Assembly: GCA_005223085.1 (NCBI GenBank) | Contig: NJBP01000029.1 | Location: 1 to 26,278, forward strand | Direction: 5' to 3' | DNA from: Candidatus Aerophobetes bacterium Ae_b3b | GTDB taxonomy: Bacteria; Aerophobota; Aerophobia; Aerophobales; AE-B3A | DNA length: 26,278 nucleotides | Shown: positions 1 through 7,306 of the stretch, in pieces | Position numbering within the stretch: the first letter of the stretch is position 1 | Layout: every line of letters begins with the position of its first letter | Notes under the pieces: model-generated | Told to the model about the DNA's origin: nothing | Databases searched by the model: none | Seen by the model: the letters and a program-made list of their open reading frames with translations, nothing else | Program-made: the position numbers and the translations under genes

Positions 1-301
1 GCGTCATCAGAGCCACGATGTAAGGCTGAGAAATGGTCTGCCCCAAGCCAATGGGTAAAGGTCTATCCTCATAAGCAGAGTTTATAAGATCTTCTGAGAC
101 GAACTTGTGGCGAGGAACAGTCCCCATGGCCAAAAGGACTTTTTCATCCTTGACTCCTCTAGCCACAATCTGATCTGCCACCATTTTCTCCCTTCGCAGC
201 CTGTAAACATCTTCTTTGCTTTTTTCTGCTGAGCAAATAGTAACCCTCGAGAGGGACATAACTAAACCTACCATTATCGCATAAATTAAATATTTCCTCA
301 T
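1..301 (-). CDS. pcm: Protein-L-isoaspartate O-methyltransferase, exported, partial
   Basis: The visible 100 codons are the N-terminal part of a protein that repairs isoaspartyl residues by S-adenosylmethionine-dependent methylation. The gene runs off the left edge. The family signature is clear: [11 protein letters not shown] near residues 41-51, then VPRHKFV, and [19 protein letters not shown] at the end, the start of the methyltransferase fold. Residues 1-25 form a hydrophobic stretch ending in an Ala-rich site, which looks like a signal peptide; classic Pcm is cytoplasmic, so this copy is probably periplasmic or membrane-tethered. The start ATG follows GGTGGGAGAA. It lies 41 bp after the stop of the upstream isomerase gene, so it may be the last gene of the operon, although its role has no obvious link to sugar use. 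The family call is firm; the location is inferred. Confidence 0.88.
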   Translation of the reverse strand, partial: MRKYLIYAIMVGLVMSLSRVTICSAEKSKEDVYRLRREKMVADQIVARGVKDEKVLLAMGTVPRHKFVSEDLINSAYEDRPLPIGLGQTISQPYIVALMT

Positions 302-342
302 TTCTCCCACCTTTTTAACTTGACCAAATAGAGAATTTAAAC

Positions 343-1338
343 TCAACTTTGGCTCCAGGAAAGAATGCTCGTCCTCAGAATCCCAGATGCTTGAGTGGCG
401 TCTCCTTCTTCTATTATCTTTTCTATCCTCTGATAATCAATCCTATTCAGAAGCTCATAGAGACCCTTGATCCAGGCGATGCTTTCTTCCACTGCTCTCA
501 CGCCATCCTCCCGATAGGGGAATATATCCAGGGTATGCCATCCTTTATAGCCAGTCCTTTTCAACCAGTAAAGTAGCTCAAGGTACTGCGGAAGGTGAAC
601 CGAGCCAACCATCATATCGTCATCCCAGGTGGCATAATTGTCATTGAAGTGAAGGTAAAAAAGCTTCTTGCTTCTAGAGAGGAGAGCAATGGATTCAGCC
701 GGATTCTCTCCGGCGGCCAAGGCGTGACCCACATCCACCAGAACTCCGACGTTGTTCCTATTGACCTCTTTAGCCAAAAGAAGAGCTTTACCCGCCGTCC
801 CTACGAAAATGTGCGTCCTCGGCTCTTTAATTTTGTACTCAAGGCAGACCTTTACCTCGGGTCGATAATCGGCACATTCTCTAGTTGCCTCTACTAGCCT
901 ATCCCAGGCTTCCACATAATTAGCCTGGAATAAATAATCGTATCCATCTTGACCAAACCAGAGATCTATAGCATCACAATCGAGTTCAATGGCCCAATCC
1001 ATGGAGGCCTTCACATCTCCTATTGCCTCCTTCCGTATCTTTTCCTCTCTGGAGGTAAATCCCCCCTTTCCCCACTTACCTCTAGCCCACATATCAGGCG
1101 TCACCATACAGATCTTAAGACCGACGTCCTCCACCACCTTTTTTATTTCTCTAATGTTATTATCGCTTAGGTGCCAGGTCCCTACCAATTCTATTCCCGA
1201 TAAGCTTTTAACCTTGCCAGCCCTTTTAATCATCTCTACGGGAGTTCTTTTTACACCGCTGTAACCTGATAATACAAATCTATCTGCACAGTCACCGAAT
1301 GGTGGCAGGCAGGAGCCAAACAAAATATCTTTCTCCAT
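343..1338 (-). CDS. Sugar isomerase/epimerase, xylose-isomerase-like TIM barrel (paralog 1)
   Basis: This 331-residue protein belongs to the AP-endonuclease-2/xylose-isomerase-like TIM-barrel superfamily and probably interconverts an aldose and a ketose, or epimerises a ketose, in the cytoplasm. The expected metal ligands are visible: E167 in CLEYK, D202 in VDVGH, H230 in YLHFND and D271 in [10 protein letters not shown]. Their spacing resembles that of Pseudomonas-type L-rhamnose isomerase and ketose 3-epimerases. It is clearly paralogous to the protein at 7307-8296, sharing the LVGTWH, TSR, GYKG/KYNG and PYRED blocks. The ATG follows a strong AGGAGG site. It is separated from the RLP gene by a 173-bp spacer holding a palindromic repeat. 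The substrate cannot be told from sequence; the neighbouring rhamnulokinase-type kinase favours a deoxyhexose or related sugar. Confidence 0.85.
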   Translation of the reverse strand: MEKDILFGSCLPPFGDCADRFVLSGYSGVKRTPVEMIKRAGKVKSLSGIELVGTWHLSDNNIREIKKVVEDVGLKICMVTPDMWARGKWGKGGFTSREEKIRKEAIGDVKASMDWAIELDCDAIDLWFGQDGYDYLFQANYVEAWDRLVEATRECADYRPEVKVCLEYKIKEPRTHIFVGTAGKALLLAKEVNRNNVGVLVDVGHALAAGENPAESIALLSRSKKLFYLHFNDNYATWDDDMMVGSVHLPQYLELLYWLKRTGYKGWHTLDIFPYREDGVRAVEESIAWIKGLYELLNRIDYQRIEKIIEEGDATQASGILRTSILSWSQS

Positions 1339-1355
1339 CTTAACCTCCTAAAATT

Positions 1356-1370
1356 CCCGGTTCAACCGGG
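1356..1370 (-). promoter_or_regulatory. Short perfect hairpin before isomerase gene
   Basis: CCCGGTT-C-AACCGGG is a perfect 7-bp inverted repeat about 7 bp upstream of the AGGAGG site of the isomerase gene at 343-1338. In RNA it would fold as a 5-bp GC stem with a TTCAA loop. Only AATTTTA follows it on the minus strand, so it is at best a weak terminator. It could equally be a regulator site or a processing stem that sets the level of the last two genes. Confidence 0.4.
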
Positions 1371-1409
1371 GTAAGTATTCAGTGAACCCCGTCATTTTTG
1401 GTAGTCGCC

Positions 1410-1480
1410 GGTAGCCGCAGGCTTCAGCCTGCGCAAAATCCTAGCCTGCGTTTATGCGCACCCTAAAGGGTGCGGCTACC
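1410..1480. repeat. 71-bp palindromic dispersed repeat, copy 1
   Basis: The element is bounded by the inverted repeat GGTAGCCGCA / TGCGGCTACC and contains two inner hairpins, GCAGGCT-TC-AGCCTGC and GCACCCT-AA-AGGGTGC. The whole could fold as a multi-armed junction. A second copy at 15354-15424 differs at one base. Homology continues to the left to about 1379 (TCAGTGAACCCCG and TTGGTAGTCGCC). It sits in the spacer between the RLP gene and an isomerase gene, as REP or MITE-like intergenic repeats usually do. Confidence 0.85.
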
Positions 1481-1511
1481 CTGAAAATTCAATGTGACGC
1501 ACGGCTTAGTG

Positions 1512-2849
1512 TTAGCTGTTGGTCTTCTCTGGCTTAGGATGATATTGAGGGCCGGCTCGCAGCCACAGAGTCTCAGGACGCTGGATAGTCCCCCACTTCT
1601 CTAAAGCCGCTTTCAACTCTGGCTTATTCTTTGCCGCTTGCTCCAGGGGAAGTTCATCCATAGTAGCTTCAATGGCCTGTTGCCAGGCCCTGGCCCCGGC
1701 TGTATAACCCATAGGATGACCTAACATACCGCCTCCGGCAGGAACCACAATATCGCAGCCATATTCTCTTACCAGAATAGGAGTCAGCCCGGGATACATC
1801 CCCGCTGCCGGCATAGGCCAGGTTCTCTTTATATGATAGAAAGGAGCAAGTTTTACCTGAGCGGTGCGGATTCCCTCCTCCAGAGAAACCATGGGAATGG
1901 TTGACCAATATGTTGGAGTGAGCATTAAATCGGCTCCGCAGAGCCGGCACATCCTGGCCATCACTGGCCAGCTTATTCTGGGAGTCATCGAGATCATATG
2001 AGAAGGATGAAGAAGAATAGGTACGTTAATTTCTGGATCCTCAGCTAGCACTCTTAATACCGAGAGTCCTGCTGAATAAGCGAGTAGAAGACCGTTTGCT
2101 CCTAATTTTATGGCACGCCTGGCCTTATCCAATACCCTATTTACCTCATCGGTAATGCTGACAAAGTAAATTACCTCCTGGTGAGTTTTATTCTTAGCCC
2201 GGTTTAAAGCATCTAAAACGGCTTTGAGTCGCGGCTCAAATTTTGAGTTATAAACCTCGCTGATCATCTCATCGTCCTTTACCATATCCACTCCACCCAG
2301 AGCTGTTTTATAAACCTGCTCTGCCGTTTGTTCTGGCGTCATTCCCATCTTAGGCTTAATGATATGAAGCGATAGGGGTCTTTTGGGGATCCCCAATAGC
2401 TTTCTAATCCCGCTTACCCCAAACTTCGGTCCCTTAAAGGTCTTAACTAAATCCTCAGGAAAGAATACGTCTAGAAGTCTCATCCGGGGAGAATAGGCAA
2501 AACAATTGCCTGAGATGGAAAGGAGAATCATAGGAATGTTGACCTGCCAGGCATCGATAGAAAAGGCAAGCTGTATTACTGCTTTCTTCACATTTTTTTC
2601 TGAAGGGACGGGATAATAACCGACCATCTTGCCGGAAAGACGTTCTCTTACTTCCTCAGAGTCTTCCTCCACCTTCTCCCAGGTTCCGGTTGATCCCTCC
2701 AGGGCCATACTTTGAATCAAGCCAAAGTGATCGAGAAATTCCTCCCCCGGAACCCCATCTTCCACATAATAGGTGGCCACTATATGCCTGGACAGATTTA
2801 TTCCATCCAGAGTCTGATTAAAAATCAAAGGATCGTAATACCTTTCCAT
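1512..2849 (-). CDS. RuBisCO-like protein (form IV RLP)
   Basis: This 445-residue protein has the RuBisCO large-chain fold but cannot be a normal CO2-fixing enzyme. Retained, in spinach numbering: E60 and T65 (STGTW, here E51/T56), N123 (SGN, N115), K175 and K177 (KPK, 165/167), the carbamylated lysine and metal ligands K201/D203/E204 (GGVDMVKDDE, here K191/D193/E194) and the C-terminal phosphate-binding GGG (372-374, GGGMLGHPMG). Lost or changed: the HxHRAxH segment reads HPSHMIS (281-287), loop 6 with K334 is replaced by TPTYWST (311-317), and SGG-379 reads AGM. Keeping the enolising core while losing carboxylation residues is typical of RLPs that enolise, isomerise or decarboxylate sugar phosphates (MtnW and the apionate-pathway enzymes are known examples). 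The ATG follows AAGGAGG. It lies 11 bp after the E1 beta gene, in an operon with a sugar kinase, so its substrate is probably a ketose phosphate. Confidence 0.93.
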   Translation of the reverse strand: MERYYDPLIFNQTLDGINLSRHIVATYYVEDGVPGEEFLDHFGLIQSMALEGSTGTWEKVEEDSEEVRERLSGKMVGYYPVPSEKNVKKAVIQLAFSIDAWQVNIPMILLSISGNCFAYSPRMRLLDVFFPEDLVKTFKGPKFGVSGIRKLLGIPKRPLSLHIIKPKMGMTPEQTAEQVYKTALGGVDMVKDDEMISEVYNSKFEPRLKAVLDALNRAKNKTHQEVIYFVSITDEVNRVLDKARRAIKLGANGLLLAYSAGLSVLRVLAEDPEINVPILLHPSHMISMTPRISWPVMARMCRLCGADLMLTPTYWSTIPMVSLEEGIRTAQVKLAPFYHIKRTWPMPAAGMYPGLTPILVREYGCDIVVPAGGGMLGHPMGYTAGARAWQQAIEATMDELPLEQAAKNKPELKAALEKWGTIQRPETLWLRAGPQYHPKPEKTNS

Positions 2850-2860
2850 TATTAGCCTCC

Positions 2861-3871
2861 TTATCCACCCATAACTTCTCTAACTGCTCTTATTACATCG
2901 GCCTCGCCTGGCACCCAATAGTTTTCCATAACCGGAGCAAAGGGAACCGGCGTATCCGGAGCACATACCCTTTTAAGAGGTGCATCTAGATAATCAAAGG
3001 CCTCACTGGAGATAAAAGCCGCCATCTCCGCTCCCCATCCGCCAGTCAGATTATCCTCATGAACAATGACTGCATGGTTGGTCTTCCGGACAGATTTTAA
3101 AATAGTATCCTTATCTAAAGGAATCAACGTCCTGGGGTCTATAATTTCAACGCTTATTCCTTCATCTTTTAGTTTTTCCGCCGCCGAGACCACCGTGTAA
3201 ACCATCCTTAAGGTTGCGATTATGGTTACATGGCTGCCTCTTCTTTTGATATCAGCTACGCCAAAGGGGATCAGATACTCCTCCTGGGGAACTTCCGCCC
3301 GAGCATCGACGTTCTCTCTTCTTCCTTTAGCCCCATAGAGAAGCTTGTGTTCGAAAAACATTACCGGATTATCATCTCTTATAGCAGTCTTTAGAAGTCC
3401 TTTGGCATCATAGGCATTAGAAGGACAGACAACTTTAAGTCCAGGGACGTGAATAAAATAAGATTCAACCGATTGGGCATGTTGAGCTCCCCTACCTGAG
3501 GCTCCCACTGGAATTCGCATAACCATAGGAACCTTTAACTTTCCTGCCGACATGTACCGGAGTTTAGCTGCGTTATTTATAAGCTGATCCATAGCCAGGA
3601 AAATAAAATCTCCGTATTCCACATCAGCTATGGGTCGCATACCCATAAGAGCTGCCCCTACAGCAACTCCAGCTATACCGAGTTCGGAAATAGGAGTATC
3701 GAGGATTCGTAGATGGCCAAATTCCTCTGACAATCCTAAGCTAACGGTGAAAGCACCTCCCCATCCTCCTTTGATACCTATATCCTCACCAATACAGAAA
3801 ACGGTGGAGTCGCGCCTCATCTCCTCTCTTATTGCTTCCCTCAAAGCCTCAGCTACAGTTAATCTCCTCAT
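2861..3871 (-). CDS. 2-oxoacid/acetoin dehydrogenase E1 component, beta subunit
   Basis: This 336-residue protein is the beta subunit of a ThDP-dependent alpha2beta2 E1 dehydrogenase (pyruvate, branched-chain 2-oxoacid or acetoin type). The N-terminal half is a transketolase pyrimidine-binding domain with the conserved ThDP glutamate in CIGEDIG; the C-terminal half is the transketolase C domain, ending in PVPFAPVMENYWVPGEADV. I chose the ATG at 3871, which follows AGGAAAAGAG and begins MRRLTVAEALREAI as in homologues. The open frame runs 25 codons further upstream into the E1 alpha gene, but those residues are not family sequence. It sits 16 bp after the alpha gene. No E2 acyltransferase or E3 gene is in the window, so the complex must borrow these or the pair acts alone. 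Substrate is unassigned. Confidence 0.93.
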   Translation of the reverse strand: MRRLTVAEALREAIREEMRRDSTVFCIGEDIGIKGGWGGAFTVSLGLSEEFGHLRILDTPISELGIAGVAVGAALMGMRPIADVEYGDFIFLAMDQLINNAAKLRYMSAGKLKVPMVMRIPVGASGRGAQHAQSVESYFIHVPGLKVVCPSNAYDAKGLLKTAIRDDNPVMFFEHKLLYGAKGRRENVDARAEVPQEEYLIPFGVADIKRRGSHVTIIATLRMVYTVVSAAEKLKDEGISVEIIDPRTLIPLDKDTILKSVRKTNHAVIVHEDNLTGGWGAEMAAFISSEAFDYLDAPLKRVCAPDTPVPFAPVMENYWVPGEADVIRAVREVMGG

Positions 3872-3887
3872 ACTCTTTTCCTGGTGG

Positions 3888-4871
3888 TTAGGCAAATACA
3901 TCCTTAAAAACATCTTCCGGCTTGGGAGAGGGACTCTTTTGAGCAAATTCTATGGCCTCATCAATCCGAGCCTTCACCTCATTTTCTATTCCTTTACCCT
4001 TTTCCTCGGTTAAAATGCCCATCTTGATCAGGTTCTTATGCATCCTTGAAATTGGATCTTTTGCCAGCCAGATCCCTTCCTCTTTTTTATCCCTGTATTG
4101 TCCCGGATCGGAGCGAGAGTGACCACCGCGTCGATAGGTTTTGCATTCAATCAAAGTTGGCCCTTCTCCTTTTCTTGCCCTCTCTATAGCTTCTTTTGCC
4201 GCCTTGTATACAGATATCACATCATTCCCATCTACTACTATCCCTGGTATCCCGTAAGAGGAAGCTCGCTCGGCAATATCCTTTAATTTCATTACTTTGC
4301 TAACATGAGTGGAGGCTCCATACAAATTATTCTCACAAACATAGATGAGAGGCAAATCCCAGATACTACCCATATTTATAGCCTCATGAAAGGCCCCCTC
4401 ATTGGAGGCTCCATCTCCAAAGAAGGAAACGGCCACCCGATCCAGCCTTTTCATCTTAAACGCCAGTGCCATACCGGTAGCCACTGGAATTCCTCCTCCC
4501 ACTATCGCTATAGCCGGAACCATCCCTACTTCAATGTCTCCCATATGCATGCTGCCACCTTTTCCTTTGCAGCAACCAGTTGTTTTGGCAAAAAGCTCTG
4601 CCATTATCGATTTTACAGGGACTCCTTTGGCGATGGCGTGACCGTGGGGTCGGTGGGTGCTGGTAATCACATCCTCTTTTCTCAGATTGGCACACACTCC
4701 CACTGCCACTGCCTCCTGTCCCTGGTATAGATGGATCGTACCGGGCATCTCACCACTGAGAAACAATCGGTGGACCCTATCCTCAAAATTTCTGATCAAT
4801 ATCATTTTCCGGTACATTTTGATTAACTTATCTCCTGGTATTCCCATTTCATTCTCTTTTAGCTTTCCCAT
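3888..4871 (-). CDS. 2-oxoacid/acetoin dehydrogenase E1 component, alpha subunit
   Basis: This is the 327-residue alpha subunit partner of the adjacent beta subunit. It carries the ThDP/Mg motif GDG at 152-154 with NN at 181-182, the THRPHGH block (73-79) that lines the active-site channel, and the C-terminal loop RRGGHSRSDPGQYR (247-260), which in the family carries the regulatory serines. Heterotetrameric E1 enzymes attack the carbonyl of a 2-oxoacid or acyloin and transfer the acyl unit to lipoyl-E2. An AcuC-like gene 4 bp upstream favours an acetoin-type assignment, but AcuC-like proteins are widespread. The ATG at 4871 lies after AGGGGATAGGGG; a second ATG eight codons in, behind AAAGAG, is also possible. 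Coupling with the beta gene is tight. Confidence 0.93.
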   Translation of the reverse strand: MGKLKENEMGIPGDKLIKMYRKMILIRNFEDRVHRLFLSGEMPGTIHLYQGQEAVAVGVCANLRKEDVITSTHRPHGHAIAKGVPVKSIMAELFAKTTGCCKGKGGSMHMGDIEVGMVPAIAIVGGGIPVATGMALAFKMKRLDRVAVSFFGDGASNEGAFHEAINMGSIWDLPLIYVCENNLYGASTHVSKVMKLKDIAERASSYGIPGIVVDGNDVISVYKAAKEAIERARKGEGPTLIECKTYRRGGHSRSDPGQYRDKKEEGIWLAKDPISRMHKNLIKMGILTEEKGKGIENEVKARIDEAIEFAQKSPSPKPEDVFKDVFA

Positions 4872-4875
4872 TTTT

Positions 4876-5721
4876 CTATTTTACCCCTATCCCCTGGAGG
4901 AATTGATAAACACAGAGGGGAAGGTCACTGCTGTAGCCTCCTTCCAGGATAGCAAAGCAAGGTCTACCCAAATCTTTTATAGATCTGCCAATATCATAAT
5001 AGGTTTTGACCTCCAGTTCCAGACTGAGAAGCCTATCTCCCTTGTATCCATCAAACCCAGCCGAGACCCCGATTAAGGCCGGATCAAATGTTTCAACCTT
5101 CTCCAGACCTTCTGAGAAAATCTGAAGATACCTTTCCTCTCCCGTCCCAGGTGAGAGAGGATAGTTAAGACAATTCTTTTGAGAAGCTTCGCCGGTCCCG
5201 GGATAGGCAGGATATTGATGTAAGGAAAGATAAGTAACTCGGCGGTGGCCCAGGAAAATATCCTCGGTTCCATTCCCATGATGCCCATCAAAATCGATAA
5301 TAGCTACTCTCTCAACCTTCTCTAAAGCCTTGATCACAGCTATGGCCATATTGTTAACGTAACAGAATCCGCCGAGATAATCTTTTCCGGCATGATGGCC
5401 TGGAGGCCTTAATAAGGAAAAACTTGGCTCTTCCTCCAAAGTCTTCTTCATTGCCTCAACAGCCCCACCTACCGAGACAATAGCATAATCATAGATGCGA
5501 TCAATATTGGGAGTATCCGCATCAAAAAATTGATTCTCTTTTACCTTCTTCAGAAAAGATCTGGTGTGAACTAACAGAAGATCATCCCCACTGCAGACTT
5601 GAGCCTGCTGAAAAGAAAATCCTTTTTCCTTTAGATAATCGTAGGTCATCTTCACTCTTTCTGGTGATTCCGGATGACCCTGGGCCTGGTATTCCAGGCA
5701 CATTTCAGAAAAAAATATCAT
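4876..5721 (-). CDS. Histone deacetylase superfamily hydrolase, AcuC/acetylpolyamine-deacetylase-like
   Basis: This 281-residue zinc hydrolase of the arginase/HDAC fold removes acetyl groups from acyl-lysine, acetylpolyamine or another N-acyl substrate. Seen in order: GHPESPERV near the N terminus, RPPGHHA with the catalytic His pair 109-110, FCYVNN, IDFDGHHGNGT with zinc ligands D145 and H147, SAGFD with ligand D224, and EGGY with transition-state tyrosine Y263. All catalytic residues are present. Bacterial AcuC proteins often accompany acetoin dehydrogenase or acetyl-CoA synthetase genes, which fits the E1 genes next door; it may control acetylation of an enzyme of this pathway or act on an acetylated sugar or amine. 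A 77-bp copy of its 5' end lies at 15021-15097. Confidence 0.92.
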   Translation of the reverse strand: MIFFSEMCLEYQAQGHPESPERVKMTYDYLKEKGFSFQQAQVCSGDDLLLVHTRSFLKKVKENQFFDADTPNIDRIYDYAIVSVGGAVEAMKKTLEEEPSFSLLRPPGHHAGKDYLGGFCYVNNMAIAVIKALEKVERVAIIDFDGHHGNGTEDIFLGHRRVTYLSLHQYPAYPGTGEASQKNCLNYPLSPGTGEERYLQIFSEGLEKVETFDPALIGVSAGFDGYKGDRLLSLELEVKTYYDIGRSIKDLGRPCFAILEGGYSSDLPLCVYQFLQGIGVK

Positions 5722-5753
5722 TTCTCTTCTTTATATGCAAATTCGAAACTTGC

Positions 5754-7268
5754 TCAAATCTGAGGTAAATTTTGTGTGAGTAAGGAGGAGGTTGCAATAT
5801 CCACAAATTTTTCAAAGGTTTCATCCCAGCGTTTCTTCTGTTTTAAGTTTGGCTCAAAAGTATCTACATCAAAGGAGTTTCCTATAACTTCCCTGCAGTC
5901 CTTGGAATTAGCAATTGCCTTATCTGCCATGGCCTGGACGAGAATATTTCCTATAGCAGTTGCCTCTACGGGTCCAGCTACCACCGGTTTCTGCAAACAG
6001 TCAGCCGTCATCTGAGATAAAAGCCGATTTTTGGAACCGCCGCCAACGATATTTAATCCCTTAACAGATTTACCCTTTATTTCACTCAGCATATTGAAAA
6101 CGCGCCTATAAACTAATGCCAATCCTTCAAGAGCAATACGGGCAATTTCCCCTTTAGTTTCAGGTATTTCTTGACCTGTTTTTTCACAGAAATTGATAAT
6201 TGCCTCTGACATATTAATAGGATTATAAAAAGACATATCATCAGGATTAATAACAGCCTTAAATGGTTTTGCTTTAGAAGCCATTTCGGTGATCTCATCA
6301 TAGCTATAGCAATCTCCGTTTTTCTCCCAATCTCTTTTTAAGCGTTGGATAAGCCAGAGACCCATGATATTTTTGAGAAAGCGAACAGACCGATTCAGAC
6401 CACCCTCATTAGTAAAATTATACAAATATGATTGTTCAGTGATTATTGGTCTTTTTTCGATGGATCCCATAACTGACCAAGTGCCAGAACTACAACAGGC
6501 CCAATCTTTTTCAACCATGGGAACAGCGAAAATTGCACTGCCGGTATCGTGAGTCAAAGGAGCTATAATTTTAGCGGACTTTATGCCAGTTTCATCTTTT
6601 ACATCATTTAAAAGCTCACCGATAACTGTTCCTGGGTCAATAACCTCCGGAGCTATGGTAAAGGGAATTTCAAAGCTATCAAAGATATCCTTAGACCACT
6701 GGTATTTATTGTTATCATACAACTGAGATCCGCTAGCTACTGAAAATTCAGCTTTCTTAATACCTGTAAGAAAATAATTAAAAATGTCAGCCATAAAGAG
6801 AAAAATTGCCGCTGAGTCCAGAGCAGCAGAGTTCATCAAACGGAGAGCCAACATTTGAAAGGAAGTGTTAAAGGGAAGAAACTGAATTCCCGTAATTTGG
6901 TAAATTTTCCTCCTGGGCATTCTTCTAAACCCTTCTTCAAACATATTATTATTTTTAGGATCGCGATAGGCATAAGGAAATCCCAGTAGTTCACCATTTT
7001 TATCCAGAAGCCCAAAGTCCACTGCCCAGTTGTCTATCCCCAGTCCGTCTAAGTGATCTGTATATTGCTTAGCACAAATAGACATAGTCTTTTTAATCTC
7101 TCTATATAAATAAAGAACATCCCAATAATAGTGGCCATGTACCTTCACCATACTGTTTGGATAGCGGTAAATCTGCTGTATAGTCAAATGATTACCATCA
7201 AACTTGCCAAGCATCCCTCGCCCACTCTCTGCTCCCTGATCAATAGCTAAGTATGTTTTTACCGCCAT
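5754..7268 (-). CDS. rhaB: Rhamnulokinase-type FGGY carbohydrate kinase
   Basis: This 504-residue kinase of the FGGY family most closely resembles rhamnulokinase, which makes L-rhamnulose 1-phosphate from L-rhamnulose and ATP. Seen: the N-terminal phosphate motif AIDQGAESGRGM, NWAVDFGLLD, the sugar-site block AYRDP, the ATPase-fold segment CCSSGTWSVMG, the C-terminal NIVGGGSKNRLLSQMTAD nucleotide-binding motif and GPVEATAIGN. Length matches the family. The ATG follows AGAGGAAAGG. No RhaD aldolase or RhaA-type isomerase is nearby; instead there are two TIM-barrel isomerases and an RLP. The natural substrate could therefore be another 6-deoxyketose or ketopentose phosphorylated at C1. The family is certain, the substrate is inferred. 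Confidence 0.9.
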   Translation of the reverse strand: MAVKTYLAIDQGAESGRGMLGKFDGNHLTIQQIYRYPNSMVKVHGHYYWDVLYLYREIKKTMSICAKQYTDHLDGLGIDNWAVDFGLLDKNGELLGFPYAYRDPKNNNMFEEGFRRMPRRKIYQITGIQFLPFNTSFQMLALRLMNSAALDSAAIFLFMADIFNYFLTGIKKAEFSVASGSQLYDNNKYQWSKDIFDSFEIPFTIAPEVIDPGTVIGELLNDVKDETGIKSAKIIAPLTHDTGSAIFAVPMVEKDWACCSSGTWSVMGSIEKRPIITEQSYLYNFTNEGGLNRSVRFLKNIMGLWLIQRLKRDWEKNGDCYSYDEITEMASKAKPFKAVINPDDMSFYNPINMSEAIINFCEKTGQEIPETKGEIARIALEGLALVYRRVFNMLSEIKGKSVKGLNIVGGGSKNRLLSQMTADCLQKPVVAGPVEATAIGNILVQAMADKAIANSKDCREVIGNSFDVDTFEPNLKQKKRWDETFEKFVDIATSSLLTQNLPQI

Positions 7269-7306
7269 TTAAACCTTTCCTCTAAAAATTAAGAGTTTCC
7301 TTATAT

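Noticed and set aside
1512-2849. Genuine CO2-fixing RuBisCO large subunit
   Set aside because: Loop-6 lysine, the HxHRAxH arginine/histidines and the SGG motif are not conserved, and no phosphoribulokinase or ribose-bisphosphate isomerase is nearby.
4305-4730. 141-codon open frame on the plus strand
   Set aside because: It is antisense to the E1 alpha gene, whose motifs are intact, and has low-complexity composition.
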